NCBI RefSeq assembly: GCF_000735355.1
Contig: NZ_JMPI01000070.1
Span: forward strand, 62,001-126,000
Direction of reading: 5' to 3'
DNA: 64,000 bases
From: Buttiauxella agrestis ATCC 33320
Lineage (GTDB): Bacteria; Pseudomonadota; Gammaproteobacteria; Enterobacterales; Enterobacteriaceae
Each line of letters begins with the position of its first letter. The first letter of the stretch is position 1. Of the stretch, positions 9,065 through 17,272 are shown piece by piece. The position numbers were made by a program, and so were the translations under genes. The notes under the pieces were generated by a model, which saw only the letters and a list, made by a program, of their open reading frames with translations, made no database searches and had not been told where the DNA came from.

Positions 9065-10060
9065 TTAAATTGAACCGCCAGGAGAAAGCGTAAAGCCTAA
9101 ATCGAGCATTTGCGGAGTGACCTCTTCACCGCGAATTCTCGCCAGCAAACGCTCGGCACCAATGCGGCCCATTCGTTCACGCGGCGTCAGTACGCTAGCA
9201 AGACGCGGCTCCATCACCTGGCCGATATCGTGACCGTGGAAACCGGCAATCGCCATATCTTTCGGGATGCTCAAACCCTGGCGCTGGCATTCAAACGCCG
9301 CACCGATCGCTAAGTCATCGTTGGTGCAGAAGATACTGTCGAGCTGAGGATATTCACGACGCGCCTGACGGAAGAGTTCAATACCTGTTGAGTACGAAGA
9401 AGATTGTTCAACCATCACGCTGTAAGGCACGAGGCCTGCATCAAGCATCGCTTGTTCGTAGCCCTTTTTCTTAATCACGGTACGTTCATCAAGACGAGCA
9501 CCGAGATACGCGACGTGGCGGTGGCCGCGAGCAATAATCGCCGCAGTCATCTGGCGTGCAGCTTCGAAGTTATCAAACCCGACGGCGATATCGAGGCACG
9601 GAGAAATGCTGTCCATCAATTCCACAACGGGGATCCCCGCCACTTCAATCATTTTTAAAGTGCGTGGGGTATGGGTGCGTTCGGTGAGGATAAGTCCGTC
9701 GATATTCCAGGAAAGCATTGATTCCAGACGCTCTTCTTCCAGCTCCGGCTTATAGCCGTAGTGGGCGAGCATGGTCTGGTAGCCGTAAGCGTCAATGACG
9801 TTTTCAATGCCACGCAACACTTCGGCAAATACCTGGTTGGTCAGCGAAGGCAGTAAGACGCCAATGGCGCGACTGGTTGAGTTGGAAAGAATGTCAGGGG
9901 CGCGGTTAGGAATGTAGCCAAGTTCATCAAGGGCGGCGGCAATTTTTACCTGTAACGCAGCGGAAACCTGGTCAGGGTTACGCAAAAAGCGGCTGACCGT
10001 CATTTTTGTTATGCCGACGCGATCTGCAACGTCCTGTAATACCGGTCTTTTCTTTTTCAT
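9065..10060 (-). CDS. gntR: Gluconate operon repressor GntR (LacI family)
   Basis: Transcriptional repressor of gluconate genes. Its 331 residues equal E. coli GntR. The N-terminal helix-turn-helix (VLQDVADRVGITKMTVSRFLRNPDQVS, residues about 7-33) and hinge helix are followed by a periplasmic-binding-protein-like effector domain (IGVLLPSLTNQVF and so on). In E. coli gluconate or 6-phosphogluconate releases it from DNA. It has its own promoter region (10061-10112) and lies upstream of gntKU on the same strand. Confidence 0.96.
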   Translation of the reverse strand: MKKKRPVLQDVADRVGITKMTVSRFLRNPDQVSAALQVKIAAALDELGYIPNRAPDILSNSTSRAIGVLLPSLTNQVFAEVLRGIENVIDAYGYQTMLAHYGYKPELEEERLESMLSWNIDGLILTERTHTPRTLKMIEVAGIPVVELMDSISPCLDIAVGFDNFEAARQMTAAIIARGHRHVAYLGARLDERTVIKKKGYEQAMLDAGLVPYSVMVEQSSSYSTGIELFRQARREYPQLDSIFCTNDDLAIGAAFECQRQGLSIPKDMAIAGFHGHDIGQVMEPRLASVLTPRERMGRIGAERLLARIRGEEVTPQMLDLGFTLSPGGSI

Positions 10061-10112
10061 TATCTTGCTGTGCGGGTTAACTATCGACAGCGAAGTTTAG
10101 CACGGACAAAGC

Positions 10113-10143
10113 ACAACCTTCCCCCGGTTTCGAGGAAGGTTGT
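10113..10143. terminator. Hairpin between yhhW and gntR
   Basis: Ten-base inverted repeat ACAACCTTCC ... GGAAGGTTGT with an 11-base loop in the yhhW-gntR gap. It could end yhhW transcription on the minus strand, but no good T run follows on either strand. A TAACTATCGGTA stretch just beyond also resembles half of a GntR site. Confidence 0.45.
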
Positions 10144-10165
10144 GACCGGTAACTATCGGTATTTA

Positions 10166-10861
10166 TTAGACTGGAGGTAAATCGAACAAAAGAATCTCAC
10201 TTTCACTATTGGCGTGAATCGAAATCGCTTGTTCATCCCATACGGCAACCGCATCGCTGGTTTTAGCCTGAGTACCGTTGATAGAGACATCACCTTTCAC
10301 AACCTGCACCCAAATGCGGCGATCTGCCGGGATCTGATAGACAGATTGTTCGTCTTTCGCTAACGCCCAACGCGACAGCTCCATATCCTGGTTCACTTTC
10401 AGAGAACCATCACGCGCATCTGGCGACAACACCAGCTGGCGGCCCTGTGGCGCATCAAAACGGCGCTGATCGTAACGCGGCGTGATGCCTGTTTTGTCTG
10501 GGATAATCCAGATTTGGTACAAACGTAGGCGCTCGGTGTCATTTGGGTTGTACTCGGAGTGAGTAATCCCGGTCCCGGCACTCATAATCTGGAATTCACC
10601 CGCAGGGACTTTTTCTTCATTACCCATGCTATCGCGGTGTGCCACGGCACCTTCGAGCACATAGGTCAGGATTTCCATGTCTTTGTGCGGATGGGTACCA
10701 AAACCTTCACCGGCTTCCACCACGTCTTCGTTAATCACACGTAATGCCGAGAAACCCATGAAATTGGCATCGTAATAGTTAGCGAATGAGAAGGTGTGCC
10801 AGCTATCCAACCAACCATGATTCGCATGACCACGTTCTTCAGCTTTTCTTAAAAAGATCAT
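10166..10861 (-). CDS. yhhW: Pirin-like quercetin 2,3-dioxygenase YhhW
   Basis: Bicupin of the pirin family; E. coli YhhW has quercetinase activity in vitro, and its physiological role is unclear. From this ATG the protein has 231 residues, exactly as in E. coli. The metal-binding histidines and glutamate are present in the N-terminal cupin: THPHKDMEIL (about residues 56-65) and TGITHSEYN (about 97-105). The start was chosen because GGAG lies eight bases upstream; an ATG two codons earlier is too close to it, and longer readings to 11044 run into yhhX. A separate transcript from yhhX is likely. Confidence 0.93.
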   Translation of the reverse strand: MIFLRKAEERGHANHGWLDSWHTFSFANYYDANFMGFSALRVINEDVVEAGEGFGTHPHKDMEILTYVLEGAVAHRDSMGNEEKVPAGEFQIMSAGTGITHSEYNPNDTERLRLYQIWIIPDKTGITPRYDQRRFDAPQGRQLVLSPDARDGSLKVNQDMELSRWALAKDEQSVYQIPADRRIWVQVVKGDVSINGTQAKTSDAVAVWDEQAISIHANSESEILLFDLPPV

Positions 10862-10929
10862 CTTCATTTCTCCGCAATTCGTTTGATGGACTAAGTGTGG
10901 ACTCGAATCGGAAATGATCATAGAGGGTG

Positions 10930-10981
10930 AAAATTGACGCCTCTGTTCAAAAAAAGTGAACGAGTTTACGGCGTCAATTTT
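10930..10981. other. Nested palindrome between yhhX and yhhW
   Basis: Perfect 12-base inverted repeat AAAATTGACGCC / GGCGTCAATTTT enclosing a second small palindrome GTTCA...TGAAC around a seven-A run. It begins five bases after the yhhX stop. It could be the yhhX terminator (a T7 run lies inside the outer stem on the minus strand) or an operator for yhhW. Confidence 0.5.
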
Positions 10982-10985
10982 CAGG

Positions 10986-12023
10986 TCAGGCGAGAGTGAT
11001 TGTTGAAGGCGAAGCCTGCTCGAAACCGCGTTCGAGGATCTCAAGATTGGTCATTGCTTCAATTTCTCTGACGTAATTGGATTTGCCGTTAAGAATGGTT
11101 TCATAAAGCGCATCGTATACGCGCCCGTAGTCGCCCATTTCCGGTTTCAGCTCTTCGCGCACGGTTTCACCCGCATCGTTCACGTACTCAAGCACGCCCA
11201 CGCTGCTATCAGCCGCAAAGCCCGGTTCACCCGGCATGATGTACGCCTTGAGGCTGGTTTCTTGCTGGTCGATTCCGTATTTAATAAATGAGCCTTTGGT
11301 GCCATGAACCTGGAATTTCGGGTAGTCGATTTTCACCAGATGGCTGGTTTTGACGATGGCTTTCATATCGCCATAGAAAAGCTGCGCTTCAAAGGTATCG
11401 TCCGGATTGGCTTTATTGCGCACGCTACGAATGTCGTAGGCGACATGATCCGGGCGGCCAAACAGCGAAATAATTTGGTCCATCGTATGCACGCCAAGAC
11501 CGTAAAACGCACCGTCAGCCGGTAGACCTGGTTTGGTTTCGGCAACCGGGCGATACATATCAAAGTGGCTTTCTATTTCAACAATATCGCCAAGTTTGCC
11601 GCTTTCGATGGCTTTTTTCATGGTCAGGAAGCAGGAGTCAAAACGGCGGTTTTGATACGGCGTGACGGTCAGTCCTTTGGCTTTCGCCAGCTCGAACAAT
11701 TCTTTCGCTTCAGCCAGTGTTGGGGTAAACGGCTTTTCCACCAGCACATTTTTGCCTGCTTCCAGCGCGCGTTTCGCGTAATCGAAGTGGCTGTCTGCAT
11801 GGGTACACACCACCACCAGTTTCACCTGCGGGTCGTTCAGCACTTCGTCTAAATCGCTGGTGAAATGAATGTGGCTATATTCTGGCTGCTGCTCGATATC
11901 AGGCTTTTCATTGCGGCGGAAGATATGGGCAACGTGGAATTTATCTTTGCGAACCAGAACGTAAGGAAGGTGGTAGCGGGTGGTGCTTTTGCCAAAACCT
12001 ATAAAAGCGCAGTGTAGGGTCAT
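10986..12023 (-). CDS. yhhX: Gfo/Idh/MocA-family oxidoreductase YhhX
   Basis: NAD(P)-dependent dehydrogenase of unknown substrate. The 345 residues from this ATG equal E. coli YhhX. The N-terminal Rossmann fold starts CAFIGFGKSTTRYHLPYV, with the family's EKPF motif (NVLVEKPFTPTLAEA, about residues 90-104) and GVHTMDQIISLFGRP (about 173-187) in the C-terminal domain. The ATG at 12023 was chosen because AGGA lies nine bases upstream; the frame extends ten codons further without a better site. The Fur-controlled small RNA gene ryhB lies upstream on the same strand, as in E. coli. Confidence 0.93.
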   Translation of the reverse strand: MTLHCAFIGFGKSTTRYHLPYVLVRKDKFHVAHIFRRNEKPDIEQQPEYSHIHFTSDLDEVLNDPQVKLVVVCTHADSHFDYAKRALEAGKNVLVEKPFTPTLAEAKELFELAKAKGLTVTPYQNRRFDSCFLTMKKAIESGKLGDIVEIESHFDMYRPVAETKPGLPADGAFYGLGVHTMDQIISLFGRPDHVAYDIRSVRNKANPDDTFEAQLFYGDMKAIVKTSHLVKIDYPKFQVHGTKGSFIKYGIDQQETSLKAYIMPGEPGFAADSSVGVLEYVNDAGETVREELKPEMGDYGRVYDALYETILNGKSNYVREIEAMTNLEILERGFEQASPSTITLA

Positions 12024-12117
12024 TGCTTCGTCCTTTTTGACTTTGAATTGCAATTACCATACTTGAGACGGAGGCGGATGGCACCGTGATTTTGCGGCTA
12101 TGGAGTTGTTTGCTTTT

Positions 12118-12147
12118 GGCGGAGGACGCTGCGCTTTTCCGCCCTAC
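12118..12147. repeat. REP-like palindrome upstream of yhhX
   Basis: GGCGGAGGACGCTGCGC ... TTTTCCGCCCTAC is an imperfect palindrome of the same type as the other REP units here. It separates yhhX from the ryhB terminator. Confidence 0.55.
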
Positions 12148-12220
12148 ATAAACCAAAACATTTTAGTTTGTTCACAGCCCGCGGACAAAATGGCAAGTAA
12201 GCCAGGCTGAAAAAAGGGCA

Positions 12221-12316
12221 AAAAAAAGCCAGCGCAAGGCTGGCTAAGTAATACTGGAAGCAATGTGAGCAATGTCGTGCTTTCAGGTTGTCTCCGTAAG
12301 GGTCTCCCCTGAACGC
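12221..12316 (-). ncRNA. ryhB: Small RNA RyhB
   Basis: On the minus strand the sequence runs GCGTTCAGGGGAGACCC ... CCTGAAAGCACGACATTGC, TCACATTGCTTCCAGTATTA, CTTAGCCAGC, and ends in a stem AGCCAGC-CTTGC-GCTGGCT followed by eight T. The central seed region agrees with E. coli RyhB as I remember it, and the location between yhhX and yhhY is the same. RyhB is an Hfq-dependent RNA that represses non-essential iron-using proteins when iron is scarce. A Fur box overlaps its promoter. Both ends are placed by analogy, and the length of about 96 nt is slightly above the 90 nt of E. coli. Confidence 0.95.
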
Positions 12317-12318
12317 AT

Positions 12319-12341
12319 GGCAATAATAATCATTATCATTC
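12319..12341. promoter_or_regulatory. Fur box at the ryhB promoter
   Basis: AATAATAATCATTATCATT matches the classic 19-base Fur consensus (GATAATGATAATCATTATC) at most positions. It lies 3-24 bases upstream of the inferred RyhB 5' end, over the -10 region. Fe2+-Fur would block ryhB in iron-replete cells. It might also touch yhhY, which starts about 100 bases away on the other side. Confidence 0.85.
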
Positions 12342-12439
12342 GCACTTGTCTACTATTTTTTAGAAATAATTGGCAGTTGACGAAAATTAAAAAGTCAATA
12401 ATGTTGAAGGGGTTACCTAACCAATTGAGGAGAAAAGGA

Positions 12440-12937
12440 ATGAGCGAAATAGTGATACGTCATGCTGAAATCGGCGATGCGGAAGCTCTGCATCAACTTT
12501 ACTCTCAACAGACGCCGCAACGCGACACGCTACATATTCCTTATTCTCCGCAAGGGCAGTGGCTAGAACGGTTGAAGGAACCAAAACCAGGCAGCCGTAA
12601 TCTGGTCGCATGTATTGATCGAAAAGTTGTTGGCCAACTGACGTTTGCGGTAGAACCATCACCGCGCCGCAGCCACGTCGCATCCTTTGGCATAGGTGTG
12701 GACAGTAATTTTCATGGCAGAGGCGTCGCCAGCGCGTTGATGGCAGCCATGACCGACCTGTGTGATAACTGGCTGCGCGTCGAGCGTATCGAGTTGACGG
12801 TGTTTGTTGATAACGCACCAGCCCTGGCGGTCTATCGTAAATTCGGTTTTGAGATTGAAGGTACAGGCAAGAACTACGCACTGCGTGACGGGCAGTATGT
12901 GGATGCGCATTTTATGGCGCGGTTTAAGCCGGAGTAA
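12440..12937 (+). CDS. yhhY: GNAT-family N-acetyltransferase YhhY
   Basis: Acetyltransferase with a GNAT fold; E. coli YhhY (162 residues) is reported to act on amino-acid substrates. The chosen start gives 165 residues (MSEIVIRHAEIGDAEAL) and is preceded by a strong AGGAG/AAAGGA. The acetyl-CoA-binding stretch FHGRGVASALMAAMTDLCDNW and the C-terminal ALAVYRKFGFEIEGTGKNYALRDG are well kept. The first 60 residues differ more from E. coli than the rest. A longer frame back to 12272 runs through the ryhB promoter and is not real. Divergent from ryhB, convergent with ggt. Confidence 0.92.
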   Translation: MSEIVIRHAEIGDAEALHQLYSQQTPQRDTLHIPYSPQGQWLERLKEPKPGSRNLVACIDRKVVGQLTFAVEPSPRRSHVASFGIGVDSNFHGRGVASALMAAMTDLCDNWLRVERIELTVFVDNAPALAVYRKFGFEIEGTGKNYALRDGQYVDAHFMARFKPE

Positions 12938-12940
12938 ATC

Positions 12941-13023
12941 GCCCTCACCCTAACCCTCTCCCTCAGGAGAGGGGACTCTACGGCTTTCTCCCTCTCCTGA
13001 GGGAGAGGGCCGGGGTGAGGGGC
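12941..13023. repeat. Long inverted repeat between yhhY and ggt
   Basis: Two arms of about 33 bases, CCCTCACCCTAACCCTCTCC... and its near reverse complement ...GGGAGAGGGCCGGGGTGAGG, flank a short spacer between convergent genes. A shorter, degenerate copy lies at 51684-51727, also between convergent genes. It probably acts as a bidirectional terminator or message stabiliser. Confidence 0.75.
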
Positions 13024-13026
13024 AAC

Positions 13027-14793
13027 TTAATAACCCGCCGTCAAATCATCCACGGAACGCGGGTCAGATGCACCATACAGCGTGCCATCCGGCGCAACCA
13101 TAATGCTTTGCGTACTGCCCATCGCCTCTTTCACCTGCACATTCTGCCCTTTATCTTTCAACAGTTTGATGGTGTCCGGGCTAAATCCTTTTTCGACACG
13201 TAACTCATCTGGCAACCACTGATGATGGAAACGCGGCGCGTTGGTCGCTTCGGCGACGTTCATCCCATAATCAATGGTATTCATCACCATTTGCAGCACA
13301 GTTGTGATGATTCGGCTGCCGCCTGGACTACCCGTCACCAACCAGGTTTTCCCATCTTTGACCACGATAGTTGGCGACATCGACGACAATGGACGTTTGT
13401 GCGGCCCTACCGCGTTGGCATCACCACCCACCAGCCCGTAGACGTTCGGAACACCCGGTTTGGCCGAGAAATCATCCATTTGGTTATTCATCAGAATGCC
13501 GGTATTCCCCGCCACAATACCTGTGCCGAACACGGTATTAAGGGTGTAAGTTACTGCTACAGCGTTGCCGTCTTTATCCACCACCGAGAAGTGCGTGGTC
13601 TGGTTGCTTTCATACGGGGCAAGTTTGCCCGGTTTGATTTCGCTCGACGGTCGCGCCTTGTTGATATCTATCTGTTCTGCCAATGATTTCGCATAGGCTT
13701 TGTTGGTCAGCGCCTGCCACGGTACTTTCACAAAATCCGGATCGCCAAGATATTCCGAACGATCGGCATAAGCATATTTTTCAGCCTCTGCGGTGAGTTG
13801 CATCGCATCGGCGCTACCAAAACCGTATTTGGCGAGGTCGAAGTTTTCCAGAATATTAAGGATTTGCACGATGTGAATGCCACCGGAAGACGGCGGTGGC
13901 ATAGAGAAAATCTCATAGCCACGGTATTCGCCGCTAATTGGCGCACGTTCTACCGCCTTGTAATTCGCCAGATCCGCTTTGCTGATCAGCCCACCATTTT
14001 TTGCCATTTCATCCGCAATCTGGTCAGCAATAGCCCCTTTATAGAAAGCATCCGGGCCATTTTCAGCAATCATTTCCAGGCTTTTGGCGAGATTCGTCTG
14101 CACCAGCTTGTCGCCCTTTTGCAGCGGTTCACCATCCGCTTTCCAGAAAATAGCTTTGCTGTTTGGGTGATTCGGGATCACTTCCGCGCCATACACTTTT
14201 AAATCTTCAGCCAGTGCATCGTTCACCGTAAATCCGTCCTGCGCCAGTTTAATCGCAGGCTGAATCACTTTGTTGAGCGGCAGAGTGCCGTATTTTTCCA
14301 GCGCCATTGAGAAGCCCGCCACGGTGCCAGGTGTGCCGGAAGCAAGATGAGAAGTGAGGGATTTTTTGCTGTCAGCATTGCCTTGCGCGTCAAGGAACAT
14401 ATCGCGCGTGGCTTTTTCTGGCGCCATTTCACGGAAATCAATGGCGGTGGTTTTACCGTCTTTGGTGCGCAGCATCATAAAGCCGCCGCCGCCAATATTC
14501 CCGGCCTGTGGGTGTGTTACCGCCAGCGCAAAACCGACTGCAACTGCAGCATCTACGGCATTTCCGCCTTGTTTCAGAATATCGACGCCCACTTGTGTGG
14601 CAAGGGAATCTTGTGAAGCCACCATGCCATTTTCAGCACGCACCGCATGGTGTACGTCAGCTTCAACACCATAGGATACCGGGGGTGCCGCCGGAGGGGG
14701 CGCGGCATTAACAGAAAGGCAAAGTCCTATCATGAGCGCAGGAATGGTCATCCAACGCATTACTTCTGAACGAAAAGTTTTCCACTGCTTCAT
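13027..14793 (-). CDS. ggt: Gamma-glutamyltranspeptidase
   Basis: Periplasmic enzyme that cleaves and transfers the gamma-glutamyl group of glutathione and related compounds, made as a precursor that cuts itself into two subunits. The 588 residues align with E. coli Ggt (580) throughout. A signal peptide (about residues 1-29, ending SVNAA) is followed by a proline-rich PPPAAPP mature start. The self-cleavage site and catalytic threonine are in ESNQTTHFSVVD (Thr about 399), and the substrate loop is in RPLSSMSPTIVV. The start at 14793 has GGAG nine bases upstream; longer readings to 14901 cross the promoter shared with divergent yhhA. Confidence 0.95.
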   Translation of the reverse strand: MKQWKTFRSEVMRWMTIPALMIGLCLSVNAAPPPAAPPVSYGVEADVHHAVRAENGMVASQDSLATQVGVDILKQGGNAVDAAVAVGFALAVTHPQAGNIGGGGFMMLRTKDGKTTAIDFREMAPEKATRDMFLDAQGNADSKKSLTSHLASGTPGTVAGFSMALEKYGTLPLNKVIQPAIKLAQDGFTVNDALAEDLKVYGAEVIPNHPNSKAIFWKADGEPLQKGDKLVQTNLAKSLEMIAENGPDAFYKGAIADQIADEMAKNGGLISKADLANYKAVERAPISGEYRGYEIFSMPPPSSGGIHIVQILNILENFDLAKYGFGSADAMQLTAEAEKYAYADRSEYLGDPDFVKVPWQALTNKAYAKSLAEQIDINKARPSSEIKPGKLAPYESNQTTHFSVVDKDGNAVAVTYTLNTVFGTGIVAGNTGILMNNQMDDFSAKPGVPNVYGLVGGDANAVGPHKRPLSSMSPTIVVKDGKTWLVTGSPGGSRIITTVLQMVMNTIDYGMNVAEATNAPRFHHQWLPDELRVEKGFSPDTIKLLKDKGQNVQVKEAMGSTQSIMVAPDGTLYGASDPRSVDDLTAGY

Positions 14794-14916
14794 CGTTGTT
14801 TTCTCCATGTTTGTCCAGTCAATCGCCCAATAAGCCTGGTCTAAAACTCCTAAATAATCTTCGTAACTACGGAAAACGATTAAACTTAGTAGATCCCCCA
14901 AATGGAGGAAGTGACG

Positions 14917-15369
14917 ATGAAAAAAATATTACTTGTGGCAGCTTTGCTGCCGTTGACCTGTTTGGCACAGCCGATTAATACCCTGAATAATCCCAATCAA
15001 CCGGGTTACCAGATTCCCAGCCAGCAACGGATGCAGCAGCAAATGCAGACGCAGCAGATACAGCAAAAAGGAATGTTGAATCAGCAGTTACAAACACAGA
15101 CACGCGTACAGCAACAGCATCTGGAATCGCAGATAAACAATAATTCGCAGCAGGATGTATTTAAGGTGAAGAAAACACTGCCAAACGAACTGGATGTCGG
15201 GACGCAACAGGTGTTGCCGAATACGAATGGAGGGATGCTGAGTGGCAGTGGTTCGAACGTCAGCGGGCAGGATCACATGCTACAACCGAGAACCAATGGC
15301 AGCATGCTGAATTCTCATGGTAGCTCGACGTTACAGCCGAGCATTCCGCTGAAAACTATTGGGCCGTAA
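14917..15369 (+). CDS. yhhA: DUF2756 exported protein YhhA
   Basis: Small periplasmic protein of unknown function, found next to ggt in enteric bacteria. The 150 residues start with a Sec signal peptide ([17 protein letters not shown]), followed by the very conserved [21 protein letters not shown] Gln-rich segment (about residues 40-85) probably forms a coiled coil, and a variable Asn/Gly/Ser region ends in IPLKTIGP, the same end as in E. coli. The ATG at 14917 has GGAGGA eight bases upstream. Divergent from ggt over a gap of about 120 bases, so joint control is possible. Confidence 0.9.
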   Translation: MKKILLVAALLPLTCLAQPINTLNNPNQPGYQIPSQQRMQQQMQTQQIQQKGMLNQQLQTQTRVQQQHLESQINNNSQQDVFKVKKTLPNELDVGTQQVLPNTNGGMLSGSGSNVSGQDHMLQPRTNGSMLNSHGSSTLQPSIPLKTIGP

Positions 15370-15375
15370 TGAAAA

Positions 15376-15448
15376 CGGTGGATGACGCTATCGCTTATCC
15401 ACCCTACAACACCGCAACCGTAGGTCGGATAAGCTTGCGTCATCCGAC
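15376..15448. repeat. Pair of REP units between yhhA and ugpQ
   Basis: Two inverted units, CGGTGGATGACGCTATCGC...CCACCCTAC and GTAGGTCGGATAAGCTTGCG...CATCCGAC, lie back to back between two convergent genes. Same family as the units near xylB and ugpA. Confidence 0.7.
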
Positions 15449-15460
15449 ATTGGTGAGGTA

Positions 15461-16201
15461 TTAGCCCGTAAAGTCCGCGCCAATTTGGTCGATGCGGTCA
15501 GTGCAAATAGTATCGACTCCCCAGCGCAGCAGCGTGGCTGCTCGTTGGGGATTATTCACGGTATAAACCAGAATATGTAACCCCGCCGCTTTGAGTTCCC
15601 GCACACGCGTTTCATCCAGCAATTTATGGTTCAAATGAAGTGATACGCAGCCCAGGCTAGTGGTCAGCTCGCGCCACTCATCACGCCATTCATCCAGCAA
15701 CAAACCCCGAGGTAACTCTGGAACCGCATGTTGTGCCGCTTCCAGCGCGTCGATGGAAAAAGACGACAGCAATGGCGCGGTTTGCCCCTGCCATAATTCA
15801 CGGGCGGCCAGCGCAATGAGTTTCCCGGTATCGGAGTCAGTACCCGTTGTCGGCTTGATTTCGATATTGACCATCATGCCATGTTGTTTACAGCGCTCTG
15901 CAACCTGCGAAAGCAGCGGCAATGGCTCGCCTTTGAATTCATTGCTAAACCAGCTTCCGGCGTCAACGTTGAGCAGCTTATCCCACGGCAAATCGCCCGC
16001 CACTCCCCAGCCATTACTGGTGCGCTCCAGCGTGTCATCATGCAGCAGGAAGATTTGCCCATCTTTTGACAGCTTCGCGTCAAACTCAATCATCGTATGA
16101 CCGAATCGCGCACCCACATCAATCGCCGCCAGCGTGTTTTCCGGTGCCAGTTTTCCGCCGCCACGATGGGCCGCGACTTTTGGGTATGGCCAGTTACTCA
16201 T
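15461..16201 (-). CDS. ugpQ: Cytosolic glycerophosphodiester phosphodiesterase UgpQ
   Basis: Hydrolyses glycerophosphodiesters brought in by the Ugp system to glycerol 3-phosphate and an alcohol. At 246 residues it is one short of E. coli UgpQ and has no signal peptide. The GDPD active-site elements are present: [13 protein letters not shown] (residues 11-23), [26 protein letters not shown] (about 39-64) and NIEIKP (about 117-122). Its ATG overlaps the stop that ugpC would have if its frameshift were repaired (ATGA), so the two would be coupled. Last gene of ugpBAECQ. Confidence 0.95.
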   Translation of the reverse strand: MSNWPYPKVAAHRGGGKLAPENTLAAIDVGARFGHTMIEFDAKLSKDGQIFLLHDDTLERTSNGWGVAGDLPWDKLLNVDAGSWFSNEFKGEPLPLLSQVAERCKQHGMMVNIEIKPTTGTDSDTGKLIALAARELWQGQTAPLLSSFSIDALEAAQHAVPELPRGLLLDEWRDEWRELTTSLGCVSLHLNHKLLDETRVRELKAAGLHILVYTVNNPQRAATLLRWGVDTICTDRIDQIGADFTG

Positions 16202-17267
16202 AAACGTTGTCCATTTTCTTTATCAAAGAAATGCAGATTGTTTTCAGGCAGATGCAGCCATAACGTACTGCCGGGTTGCGGGCGTTCCTGATGCCCAAGG
16301 CGCACCACCATTTTTGCTCGCCCCAACGCCCATGCACCAGATTATCTGCGCCGAGCATCTCCAGCGTGTCGACCATAAAGGGGATGCCGCCTGCGGTTTG
16401 TGAGCTTAACGCAATATGTTCCGGGCGGATACCCAACGTCACCGCGCGACCACGATGCGAATTTTGCATCCCTCCCAGCGGTAACGCCATTGTGCCTTCC
16501 AGTTCAAAACGCGTGCCATCAGCACTGATTTTACCTTCCAGTAGATTCATGGCTGGCGAGCCAATAAAACTCGCCACAAAGCGAGTTGCCGGGCGCTCGT
16601 AAACCTCAACGGGCGTACCGATTTGCTCTGCAACGCCTTTGTTCATCACCATCACGCGCTGCGCCAGCGTCATCGCTTCGACCTGATCGTGGGTGACGTA
16701 CAGACTGGTGGTTTTCAGGCGGCGATGCAGTTGCTGTAATTCGAGGCGCATTTGCACGCGCAGTTTAGCGTCGAGGTTTGATAACGGTTCATCAAACAGG
16801 AATACCGCTGGATCGCGCACAATCGCACGCCCCATCGCCACACGTTGACGCTGCCCGCCAGAAAGCTCACGCGGACGGCGTTTTAGCAAACCATCGAGTT
16901 CCAGAATACGTGCTGCCTCTGCCACTTTCTGCTGAATATGCGCTTTACCCATGCCACGGATTTTCAGCCCCCACGCCATGTTTTCTTCCACGCTCATATG
17001 CGGATAAAGCGCGTAATTCTGGAACACCATCGCAATGCCGCGCTCTTTGGGTTCCATTTCAGTGACGCGCTGGCGGTCAATCCAGATGTCGCCGCTGGTG
17101 ACGCGCTCAAGCCCGGCAACCATACGCAGCAGCGTAGATTTACCACAGCCCGACGGCCCGACCATCACGATAAATTCGCCATCCGCCACATCGAGCGTTA
17201 ACGGTTGAATCACCTGGGTTTTGTTGTCCCAGCTTTTGCTGACTGCCTGTAATTTTAAACCTGCCAT
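16194..17267 (-). CDS. ugpC: Glycerol-3-phosphate ABC transporter ATPase UgpC, C-terminus frameshifted
   Basis: ATPase of the sn-glycerol-3-phosphate importer UgpBAEC. The nucleotide-binding domain is intact: Walker [10 protein letters not shown] (about residues 37-45), Q-loop FQNYALYP, signature LSGGQRQR, Walker [13 protein letters not shown] and switch His in [10 protein letters not shown]. After HGRWGEQK (about residue 313) the frame departs from the family. Losing one A in the run at 16311-16315 sends the last 45 codons out of frame. In the -1 frame the expected tail [20 protein letters not shown] appears and ends in TGA at 16198, giving 356 residues as in E. coli. Either a real mutation in the regulatory C-terminal domain or a homopolymer sequencing error. 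Confidence 0.9.
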   Translation of the reverse strand: MAGLKLQAVSKSWDNKTQVIQPLTLDVADGEFIVMVGPSGCGKSTLLRMVAGLERVTSGDIWIDRQRVTEMEPKERGIAMVFQNYALYPHMSVEENMAWGLKIRGMGKAHIQQKVAEAARILELDGLLKRRPRELSGGQRQRVAMGRAIVRDPAVFLFDEPLSNLDAKLRVQMRLELQQLHRRLKTTSLYVTHDQVEAMTLAQRVMVMNKGVAEQIGTPVEVYERPATRFVASFIGSPAMNLLEGKISADGTRFELEGTMALPLGGMQNSHRGRAVTLGIRPEHIALSSQTAGGIPFMVDTLEMLGADNLVHGRWGEQKWWCALGIRNARNPAVRYGCICLKTICISLIKKMDNVYE

Positions 17268-17272
17268 GAACG

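Noticed and set aside
12941-13023. CRISPR array
   Set aside because: The repeats are two arms of a single palindrome without regularly spaced unique spacers, and no cas genes occur in the window.
16194-16330. Programmed -1 frameshifting as the normal mode of ugpC expression
   Set aside because: The A run is only five long, no stimulatory stem or slippery heptamer of the usual X-XXY-YYZ kind is seen, and relatives have an unbroken frame. A mutation or sequencing error is simpler.
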